In this document: positions 1-5,538 of the stretch, in pieces
How the letters are laid out: each line of letters begins with the position of its first letter
Numbering within the stretch: position 1 is the stretch's first letter
Source: Alphaproteobacteria bacterium TMED109
Lineage (GTDB): Bacteria; Pseudomonadota; Alphaproteobacteria; TMED109
DNA length: 5,538 bases
Direction: 5' to 3'
Assembly (NCBI GenBank): GCA_002171375.1
Contig: NHFK01000011.1
Location: 19,491-25,028, forward strand
Program-made: the position numbers and the translations under genes
Notes under the pieces: model-generated
Seen by the model: the letters and a program-made list of their open reading frames with translations, nothing else
Databases searched by the model: none
Told to the model about the DNA's origin: nothing

Positions 1-693
1 TTTGATATAGATATAGTGAGTCAAATTGCTGCTAAAGAATCACTAAATTTAGATATTTACTGGGCAGAACAAAAAATGCGTGGTGGTTTAGGAAAAGCTC
101 TTCGTCATTCTATTATGAAGGGACGTTGTGATTTATATATGGGAATAGCCAATAGTGATAGCTCGAAGGAAGAAATTGAAGAAAAAAACTTAGTCTTTAC
201 AACTGCATACTTAGGAGTAGGCTACGTTCCTATTGCTAACCCAGAAGTAGAAGACTTTAAAGACATTGAAGAAATTAAAGGTAAGTATAAACCTGGCGTT
301 GCTATGTCTACAGCTATTGATGGTTATTTATTTTATAATGGTTTTGACCGAGATTTGTGGGCTAGAAACCCTACCGAAATTGATGCAGTTGCTAAACAAG
401 AAATAAAGATGGCCTTTGTGATGTCTACTCAGCTAGCTAAAGCAAGATTAAAATATAAAGATGCTCCTTTCAGAGTTATAAGAAGCTTTACTCCACCTTT
501 AGAATTGAGTTGGAATGTTGCTGGTGTCATTAGAGACGGAGATAGTGATTTACTAGATTTATTAAATACACATCTAACCGAAATGATGAATGACGGTACA
601 ATAGCTGAATTAGTAGAAAAATATAATGTACCTTACTTTAAACCTTTTGAAGAAGTAGGAAGTACCTATACTGCTACCGAAGAACTTGAATAA
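1..693 (+). CDS. XoxJ/MxaJ-like periplasmic substrate-binding-fold protein, 5' end missing
   Basis: The frame is open from base 1 to a TAA at 691-693, giving 230 visible residues. A GTG at 16 is in frame, but the residues before it (FDIDI) already match the 'GFDVDIA' strand-helix start typical of family 3 solute-binding proteins, so the true start lies left of the window, probably with a signal peptide. Visible features are a Trp-rich strand (YWAEQ, about residues 20-24), then RGGLGKALRHSIMKGRCDLYMGIA (in two parts, RGGLGKALR and RCDLYMGI, residues 27-50), which resembles the 'RNTLKAGxCDVVxGV' segment of MxaJ/XoxJ and the quinoprotein-dehydrogenase-associated binding proteins. The C-terminus has the usual 'GTIAELVEKYNVP' final helix. 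Such proteins do not serve an ABC transporter; they are thought to help mature or activate a PQQ-dependent dehydrogenase in the periplasm. The cytochrome c gene 24 nt downstream supports this role. A generic amino-acid-type binding protein remains possible. Confidence 0.72.
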   Translation, partial: FDIDIVSQIAAKESLNLDIYWAEQKMRGGLGKALRHSIMKGRCDLYMGIANSDSSKEEIEEKNLVFTTAYLGVGYVPIANPEVEDFKDIEEIKGKYKPGVAMSTAIDGYLFYNGFDRDLWARNPTEIDAVAKQEIKMAFVMSTQLAKARLKYKDAPFRVIRSFTPPLELSWNVAGVIRDGDSDLLDLLNTHLTEMMNDGTIAELVEKYNVPYFKPFEEVGSTYTATEELE

Positions 694-704
694 CGTATAA
701 TATT

Positions 705-709
705 GGGAG
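705..709 (+). promoter_or_regulatory. Ribosome binding site of the cytochrome c gene
   Basis: GGGAG lies 8 nt upstream of the ATG at 718, a normal Shine-Dalgarno spacing. It decides the start: an in-frame TTG at 703 overlaps this motif and has no ribosome binding site of its own, so it should not be used as the start. Confidence 0.75.
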
Positions 710-717
710 AAAATAAA

Positions 718-1188
718 ATGACTACAACCAAAAGTTTTTATATTAATTTATTTTGTATGATATTACTTTCATTATTTTTTCTTAGCACAGTATATATATC
801 TAACTCTTTAGCTAAAGATGATATGGATTTATATGGTGATATGCTTGAGGATGATATGGTCAATCCATTTGAAGGTGATGAAGAAGCAATTGCAATAGGT
901 TATGAGCGCTTTAATAGTCGTTGTTCATACTGTCACGGTATGAGAGGAATCGGAGCAAAAGGACCTCCTTTAACGAGAGGCTATTATAAAGTAAGTGGTG
1001 GAACTAATATAAATTTATATTCTACGATTGCATCTGGCTTAACTATAAATGGAAGACCTACACAAATGGGAGCATTTTCTAGAACTATTGAAGACGATGA
1101 TATTTGGAGAATTATAGCTTATATGAGACAAGAATATAAAGATAGAAAAGCTGCTGGTAGTAATTTTAAATACGGCGTATACCCTTAA
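718..1188 (+). CDS. Exported mono-heme cytochrome c, XoxG/PedF-like
   Basis: This 156-residue protein starts at the ATG preceded by GGGAG. Residues 7-31 are a hydrophobic signal sequence with a plausible cleavage site at S-L-A32. Residues 34-56 are a very acidic linker (11 of 23 Asp/Glu). The class I cytochrome c fold follows: heme attachment C69-S-Y-C72-H73 (bases 922-936), then GIGAKGPPL, a GLTINGRP loop, and M117 in TQMGAF as the likely axial heme ligand, with the C-terminal helix DDDIWRIIAYMR. The size, single heme and position directly after a XoxJ-like gene fit the cytochrome that takes electrons from a PQQ-dependent (probably lanthanide-type) methanol or alcohol dehydrogenase in the periplasm and passes them to the terminal oxidase. 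The specific XoxG versus PedF/c-550 assignment is inference; that it is a c-type cytochrome is clear. It is probably co-transcribed with the gene upstream. Confidence 0.88.
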   Translation: MTTTKSFYINLFCMILLSLFFLSTVYISNSLAKDDMDLYGDMLEDDMVNPFEGDEEAIAIGYERFNSRCSYCHGMRGIGAKGPPLTRGYYKVSGGTNINLYSTIASGLTINGRPTQMGAFSRTIEDDDIWRIIAYMRQEYKDRKAAGSNFKYGVYP

Positions 1189-1207
1189 TAATTTTTAATA
1201 TATAAAT

Positions 1208-1243
1208 TTAATAAAGGATGGCTTTTTAGTTATCCTTTATTAA
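1208..1243. terminator. Hairpin between convergent genes, probable bidirectional terminator
   Basis: The arms at 1208-1219 (TTAATAAAGGAT) and 1232-1243 (ATCCTTTATTAA) are perfect 12-bp complements. The stem can extend inwards by two G-U pairs (in the plus-strand RNA), a C-G and a T-A, leaving a TTTT loop at 1224-1227. It lies 20 nt after the cytochrome stop and covers the stop codon of the minus-strand vWA gene (1240-1242). No clean run of T follows on either strand, so its strength as an intrinsic terminator is uncertain, but the symmetry and placement fit shared termination. Confidence 0.7.
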
Positions 1244-1929
1244 CTTACTGGCATACCTATTTCTCTTAAAAGCTTTTGAAGTATCATTGCAGCGTAATCT
1301 CTATAATCCTCAGCAATCATCATAAATGCTCCTCTTCCACCAATAACTCCTCTTTCAAAGTATCCATCTAAAAAAGGTTCTTCATTTATTATTACTAAAC
1401 CGTTTATAGTAATATTCTCTTCAATAGCAAGATTTCTTATATTCATAGGATGAATACCATTATTTGCTCTACCATCACCTGAGACATCAATCACTTTTCT
1501 TCCACTATCAATATTATTATTTTTAATTTCGTTAATCGAGAAACTTAAAGCACCTGCTATTGAAGTTTGCCCTCCAGCAATAATTCTAGGTGATCTCCTT
1601 ATTACCCTTGCATATTCAGCAGCATCTGCTGCATCTTTAATTATGTGCCATCCGCCTACTAATGCCTGTTCCTCATTGTCTGACCATTGAATCATTGCAA
1701 CTGCAATTCCATTTCCTCCTGAAGACTCAATAGCAGCTATTACATCAGGATGTCTAAATGCTGCTCCAACCCCTCTAATTTGTAATTGATATTCTGCTTC
1801 ATCAACACTAGAAGATACATCAACTGCTAATACAAGCTCTAGATCTACATAAATATTTTCTGCTAATATATTTTTATTATAAAAAAATAATAAAATTAAA
1901 AATACTAAATTAATTAATTTAATCTTCAT
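1240..1929 (-). CDS. Exported DUF1194-type von Willebrand A domain protein
   Basis: This 229-residue protein has a signal peptide (residues 1-23, hydrophobic core 5-17, cleavage near ILA23) followed directly by a vWA domain. The MIDAS metal site appears complete: D37-V-S39-S-S41, a conserved-position Thr at T122 (GGQTSIAGAL), and D148-V-S-G-D152-G. The segments IQWSDNEEQ (80-88) and RSPRIIAGGQTSI (112-124) are typical of the DUF1194 group, which is frequent in Alphaproteobacteria and has no settled function. vWA domains generally bind protein partners through a divalent metal. The protein ends soon after the domain (EIGMPVS), with no C-terminal membrane anchor, so it is probably soluble in the periplasm. 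The ATG at 1927-1929 has AGGAG at 1935-1939, 5 nt away. It overlaps the end of the HEAT-repeat gene by 11 nt, so the two are probably translationally coupled and may act together. Confidence 0.85.
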   Translation of the reverse strand: MKIKLINLVFLILLFFYNKNILAENIYVDLELVLAVDVSSSVDEAEYQLQIRGVGAAFRHPDVIAAIESSGGNGIAVAMIQWSDNEEQALVGGWHIIKDAADAAEYARVIRRSPRIIAGGQTSIAGALSFSINEIKNNNIDSGRKVIDVSGDGRANNGIHPMNIRNLAIEENITINGLVIINEEPFLDGYFERGVIGGRGAFMMIAEDYRDYAAMILQKLLREIGMPVS

Positions 1930-3328
1930 TATCTCTCCTATTTTTAATCATTCGTAATTCATTTAGTGACCATTGAACAGTTTTAATAACATTCTTATCT
2001 TTATCATCTTTAAGAGACTCTAATGAGTTGATAACTTCTTTTGACGGCTCCCCAATTTCTCCAAGAGCCTCAGCAGCTAATGCTCGATATTGAGGATTTT
2101 CATGTTCTAATATTATTAATAAATTTTTAACAGCTCCTTTAGCATCGTTCCCTATTTCTGCAAATGTTTTTAAAATATTTGGTGTTAATAAATCGTCATC
2201 ATATTCAAGCATAAAAATTAATTCTGGAACTGCTTTATTTCCCTTTACCCTTAAAGCCTGAATAGCTGCCCATTGAACATTTACGTCAAAATCTGATAAA
2301 GCTGTAACCAAATCAGGTATTACATCATCTGCTTCTTCTCCTATATTAGCCAAAGTATCTATTGCAACTCGTCTAATGACGGGAGATCCTCTATTCATAT
2401 AATCTACTAACTTATCTTTAATAGGTAATGCTTTTTTTCCAAAATTAGCAATACCCTTAATAGCTGCATAACTTACACGTTGATCAGGGTCATCTATAGA
2501 TTTTAGTAAAGTATCTACTATTGCATAAATTACCATTTGTTTTGCTTCAGCAAACATAAGGAAGTTCCCTTCCATCTTAGGACCAACCTTAGGCCAGATC
2601 ATTTCATCAGGTTCAGCTAGCCATCCTATTTCTCCTGGCATTGAATCATCGCCTCCTATTTTTCTAAGTGCAATAACTGACTCTAACCTCACGTCAATAT
2701 CCTCATGTGTAGAATTTTCAATTAAAAGTGGAACTGACACCATAGCTTTTGCTCCTAAAGCTCCTAGCGATCTAATACATATAATTCGCATATATAATTG
2801 ATCTTCACTGTCTTTTAGAGATTTAGAGACTTCATCCATCATAGCAGCAACAGAAATAGGCCCCATTTTTCCTAAAGTTGATAATGCTGCATTTCTAACA
2901 TAGTCTTCTGGGTCTCTTAGTAAACCAACCAACTCTGGAACTGCCATAGCTGATTTTTTTCCAAATGATGTTAAAGCTCCAGCCGCGGACCACCTAATCT
3001 CCCAATTTTCATCGCCTAACGCTTCAATTAAAGCTGGGACAGTTTTATTAGCCTGGCCTCCTATTCTCTCCAGAGCCCTAATAATTTCCATTCTTACTTC
3101 ATGGGATTTGTCATTCCTTAAACTAAAAATTAGGTCATCAATTATAAAATTTGCATTAGAGGAAAGCCTACCAAATTCTTGAACAGCTTCAATTTTATCT
3201 TGCTCTGAACCATCTTTTAAAATTAAAGCTTTTTCTTTTACAGAGTTATAATCTGCAGAATATGCAAAAGTAATAAATGAAGAAATAATAAAAATTATAA
3301 TATATAATTTTGATAATTTTAATTGCAT
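1919..3328 (-). CDS. Exported HEAT-repeat protein
   Basis: This 469-residue protein is counted from the ATG at 3326-3328, which has AGGTG 8 nt upstream and gives a standard signal peptide (residues 1-25: Lys-bearing n-region, Ile/Phe-rich core 8-21, cleavage near AYSA). An in-frame TTG at 3367 would add 13 residues, bury the signal peptide and has no ribosome binding site, so I rejected it. The mature protein is almost wholly HEAT/PBS-lyase-type repeats with a 33-residue period. Helix motifs of the type VRxxAxxALxxIG start at about residues 45, 78, 111, 144, 180, 213, 285, 318, 351, 382, 414 and 447. Extra sequence of roughly 39 residues interrupts the array between 226 and about 262. Such solenoids are protein-binding scaffolds; no catalytic motif is seen, and the HEAT helices do not resemble a membrane domain. 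Its overlap with the downstream vWA gene suggests that protein as a partner. The exact function is unknown. Confidence 0.85.
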   Translation of the reverse strand: MQLKLSKLYIIIFIISSFITFAYSADYNSVKEKALILKDGSEQDKIEAVQEFGRLSSNANFIIDDLIFSLRNDKSHEVRMEIIRALERIGGQANKTVPALIEALGDENWEIRWSAAGALTSFGKKSAMAVPELVGLLRDPEDYVRNAALSTLGKMGPISVAAMMDEVSKSLKDSEDQLYMRIICIRSLGALGAKAMVSVPLLIENSTHEDIDVRLESVIALRKIGGDDSMPGEIGWLAEPDEMIWPKVGPKMEGNFLMFAEAKQMVIYAIVDTLLKSIDDPDQRVSYAAIKGIANFGKKALPIKDKLVDYMNRGSPVIRRVAIDTLANIGEEADDVIPDLVTALSDFDVNVQWAAIQALRVKGNKAVPELIFMLEYDDDLLTPNILKTFAEIGNDAKGAVKNLLIILEHENPQYRALAAEALGEIGEPSKEVINSLESLKDDKDKNVIKTVQWSLNELRMIKNRRDNED

Positions 3329-3336
3329 GAATTGTA

Positions 3337-3341
3337 CACCT
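3337..3341 (-). promoter_or_regulatory. Ribosome binding site of the HEAT-repeat gene
   Basis: On the minus strand AGGTG lies 8 nt before the ATG at 3328. It supports that start over the TTG at 3367, whose upstream sequence is A/T-only around the expected position. Confidence 0.6.
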
Positions 3342-3384
3342 ACTATAAATTTTTCTTTACTATTCAATATAAAATACTACTTAC

Positions 3385-3390
3385 ATTATA
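3385..3390 (-). promoter_or_regulatory. Possible -10 box for the HEAT-vWA operon
   Basis: The minus strand reads TATAAT, a perfect sigma-70-type -10 element. Transcription would start near 3378, giving a leader of about 50 nt before the ATG at 3328. No good -35 box is visible 16-18 bp upstream (CATATG at 17 bp), and TATAAT occurs often by chance in DNA this AT-rich, so this is tentative. The whole 82-bp gap (3329-3410) must hold the divergent promoters of this operon and pepN. Confidence 0.35.
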
Positions 3391-3410
3391 AACAATATAG
3401 ATAAAAACAT

Positions 3411-5538
3411 ATGAATTCAAAGATAATAAAACAAACAGATTATAAAGCAGTCAATTTTGTTCTTCAAGATGTAAATTTAGAATTTATTCTTGATGATATA
3501 AATACATCCGTTATCAATAAAATGAAATTTACTAATGTCGAAGGTGAAATATGTTTAGATGGAATTGATCTTGAATTAATATCTATTTCCATAAATGATA
3601 AAATACTTACCAAAGAAGATTATAAAAAATATAAAGCACAACTTATAATATTTTCTCCTCCAAATAGTTGCACAATTGAAATAGTCACTAATATTAATCC
3701 TAACCTAAATTCTAGATTAGAGGGACTATATATTTCAGATAAAATATTTGTTACTCAATGCGAAGCCCAGGGATTTAGAAGAATAACTTATTTTCCAGAT
3801 AGGCCAGATGTTTTATCTATTTACACAGTTAAAATAATTGGTAATAAAAAACTATTCCCCGTTATGTTATCCAATGGTAATTTAATATCAAAAAAAATAA
3901 TTCATAATAACATAGAGGTAATATGGAAAGACCCCTTTCCAAAACCATCTTATCTTTTCGCTTTAGTTGCAGGAAAATTATCAAAAACAAATCGTAAGTT
4001 TTATACTAAATCCAATAAAAAAGTAGATTTAAATATTTGGATAAGAAAAGAAGATAAAAATAAAATTAAATTTGCTATAAACTCTTTAGTAAAAGCAATG
4101 AAATGGGATGAAGATAAATACAACCTTGAATACGATTTAAATATTTTTAATATTGCAGCAATTAATAATTTTAATATGGGAGCTATGGAAAATAAAAGTT
4201 TAAATATTTTTAACTCTAAATTTTTAATTGCTGATAAAAATACTTCCACAGATAATGAATATGATTTTATAGAAACTATTGTTGCACATGAATATTTTCA
4301 CAATTGGACAGGCAATAGAATAACGTGCAGGGATTGGTTCCAGTTGAGTCTAAAAGAAGGCTTAACTGTATATAGAGATCAAGAGTTTTCATCTGATATG
4401 GGCTCTAGAGCAGTTAAACGTATCAAAGACGTAAGATTACTGCGAACAGTTCAATTCGCTGAAGATGCTAGTCCATTAGCTCATTCAGTGCGACCCAAAT
4501 CGTATGCAGAAATTAATAATTTTTATACAGCTACAGTTTATAATAAAGGAGCAGAATTAATAAGAATGCTAGAAAGCATTTTGTCAGAAAAAGGGTTTTT
4601 AAAGGGTTTTAAACATTATATTAAAAAATATGATGGAATAGCTGCAACATGCGAAAATTTTATATCCTCAATGGAATATGCAAATAATATAGATTTGAAA
4701 CAATTCTATTTGTGGTATTCACAAGCTGGGACACCAGAACTTAAAATTGACCAAAGTTATAATAAAAAAACAAAAATATTAGATATTAAAATTACCCAAA
4801 ATATACCTAACACTCCTAATCAAAAATATAAAAAACCGATGCTAATTCCATTAAAGTTTTCATTACTAGGTTCTGATGGTAAATTTTTCAATTTAGATGA
4901 AAATAGTACTAAAAAAGAACTATTAATAGTTTTAAAGAAAAAAACTCAAAAATTTTCATTTAAAAATATAACATCCAACCCAGCAATTTCTATAAACAGA
5001 AGTTTTACATCGCCTGTCAAAATTAACTTAAAGCAAAATGATAATAAACTTAAATTATTAATGATGTATGATAATGATACTTTTAAAAAATGGGATGAAA
5101 TAAATCAGTATTTTTTAAAGTTATGTATAAAACAATCAAAACTAAAAATTGATATTAAAATTAATAAATTTTTTATTTTAGTAATCAAAAATATATTAGA
5201 TAATTGTTGCAAAGATCCAGGTTTTGCTGCTGAATTATTATCTGTTCCTTCTGAAAATGAAATAGCTGAAAATACTAAAGTTTACATCCCAGAAAATATT
5301 CATGAAGCAAGAAATACTATATTGAAAAATATTAATTCGGCTCTTACTAATAATTTTAGCAGTGTTCTAAATAAATGCTATTTAAGAAAGAACTCTTCTT
5401 CTCGAGGGTGGAGGTCTTTACATAATATATGTTTGGAATATGTTACTGCAAGTAAAGATAAAAATTCAGAAGAATTAGCTTATAGAGCATATAATTCATC
5501 TAATAATATGACTATAAAACTATATAGCCTATCTTGTA
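3411..5538 (+). CDS. pepN: Aminopeptidase N (M1 family), 3' end beyond window
   Basis: The frame is open from ATG 3411 to the window end, giving 709 complete codons with no stop. It aligns from recall along its length with E. coli PepN (870 residues), so roughly 160 C-terminal residues are missing. Key residues are the substrate-binding G257-A-M-E-N261 motif, the zinc site H293-E-Y-F-H297 with the third ligand E316 (in LSLKEGLTVYRDQEF), and the transition-state Tyr Y377 (NFYTATVYNKGAE). Also conserved are TQCEAQGFRRITY with DRPDV near 118-135, DPFPKPSYLFALVAG near 175-190, and WYSQAGTP after the catalytic domain. The enzyme removes N-terminal residues from peptides in the cytoplasm; no signal peptide is present. 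An in-frame TAA at 3402 makes ATG 3411 the first possible start, and its N-terminus matches the usual PepN beginning. No clear Shine-Dalgarno sequence precedes it. The C-terminal part is very AT-rich and Lys/Asn/Ile-rich, as expected where constraint is weaker. Confidence 0.96.
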   Translation, partial: MNSKIIKQTDYKAVNFVLQDVNLEFILDDINTSVINKMKFTNVEGEICLDGIDLELISISINDKILTKEDYKKYKAQLIIFSPPNSCTIEIVTNINPNLNSRLEGLYISDKIFVTQCEAQGFRRITYFPDRPDVLSIYTVKIIGNKKLFPVMLSNGNLISKKIIHNNIEVIWKDPFPKPSYLFALVAGKLSKTNRKFYTKSNKKVDLNIWIRKEDKNKIKFAINSLVKAMKWDEDKYNLEYDLNIFNIAAINNFNMGAMENKSLNIFNSKFLIADKNTSTDNEYDFIETIVAHEYFHNWTGNRITCRDWFQLSLKEGLTVYRDQEFSSDMGSRAVKRIKDVRLLRTVQFAEDASPLAHSVRPKSYAEINNFYTATVYNKGAELIRMLESILSEKGFLKGFKHYIKKYDGIAATCENFISSMEYANNIDLKQFYLWYSQAGTPELKIDQSYNKKTKILDIKITQNIPNTPNQKYKKPMLIPLKFSLLGSDGKFFNLDENSTKKELLIVLKKKTQKFSFKNITSNPAISINRSFTSPVKINLKQNDNKLKLLMMYDNDTFKKWDEINQYFLKLCIKQSKLKIDIKINKFFILVIKNILDNCCKDPGFAAELLSVPSENEIAENTKVYIPENIHEARNTILKNINSALTNNFSSVLNKCYLRKNSSSRGWRSLHNICLEYVTASKDKNSEELAYRAYNSSNNMTIKLYSLSC

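Noticed and set aside
16..18. GTG as the start of the first gene.
   Set aside because: The frame is open to base 1 and the residues before it fit the solute-binding-protein fold; a start here would remove the signal peptide and the first strand.
703..705. TTG as the start of the cytochrome gene.
   Set aside because: It overlaps the GGGAG ribosome binding site that is correctly spaced for the ATG at 718.
1919..3328. Period-33 repeat in the HEAT gene as a DNA tandem repeat or CRISPR-like array.
   Set aside because: The periodicity is at protein level only; the nucleotide copies are strongly diverged and the frame is open throughout.
3365..3367. Minus-strand TTG as the start of the HEAT-repeat gene.
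   Set aside because: It has no ribosome binding site, is only about 11 nt from the likely transcription start, and would place 13 polar residues before an otherwise standard signal peptide.
4001..4249. A minus-strand open frame of 82 codons, Leu/Ile/Phe-rich, resembling a small membrane protein.
   Set aside because: It lies wholly inside pepN, opposite the GAMEN region that is strongly conserved at protein level, and its hydrophobicity is simply the complement of Lys/Asn-rich AT-rich codons. No ribosome binding site or independent support is seen.
3411..5538. Possible foreign origin of pepN because its 3' half is visibly more AT-rich than the left-hand genes.
   Set aside because: The catalytic half is closer to its neighbours, and the shift follows relaxed constraint in the C-terminal domain. 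No mobile element, tRNA or repeat flanks it.

Overview
The window is dense, AT-rich bacterial DNA with almost no spare intergenic sequence. It looks like a streamlined, probably marine, proteobacterium. An alphaproteobacterium is my best guess, from a DUF1194-type secreted von Willebrand A (vWA) protein, an E. coli-type PepN and periplasmic MxaJ/XoxJ-like and XoxG-like proteins in a very low-GC genome. The taxonomic call is inference.

Layout: (1) Bases 1-693 (+) hold the C-terminal part of a periplasmic solute-binding-fold protein, best read as the XoxJ/MxaJ-type partner of a PQQ-dependent alcohol dehydrogenase; its start lies left of the window. (2) Bases 718-1188 (+), 24 nt downstream, encode a small exported mono-heme cytochrome c, probably the XoxG/PedF-type electron acceptor. 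(3) Bases 1208-1243 form a strong hairpin between the convergent gene pairs. (4) On the minus strand, reading from 3328 down to 1240, are two overlapping exported-protein genes: a protein made almost wholly of about twelve HEAT-like repeats, then a DUF1194-type vWA protein with an intact MIDAS metal site. (5) A short divergent promoter region (3329-3410) separates these from (6) pepN (+, 3411 to the right edge), an M1-family aminopeptidase N truncated by the window end.

The two plus-strand genes on the left probably belong to a periplasmic methanol/alcohol oxidation operon whose dehydrogenase gene (xoxF-like) would lie just left of the window. The HEAT + vWA pair is the least explained part. 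Both proteins are predicted to be exported, their reading frames overlap by 11 nt, and they sit tail to tail with the oxidation genes. They may form a periplasmic scaffold/metal-dependent adhesion pair, but nothing in the sequence proves a link to the dehydrogenase. PepN is a cytoplasmic housekeeping peptidase and is probably unrelated in function.
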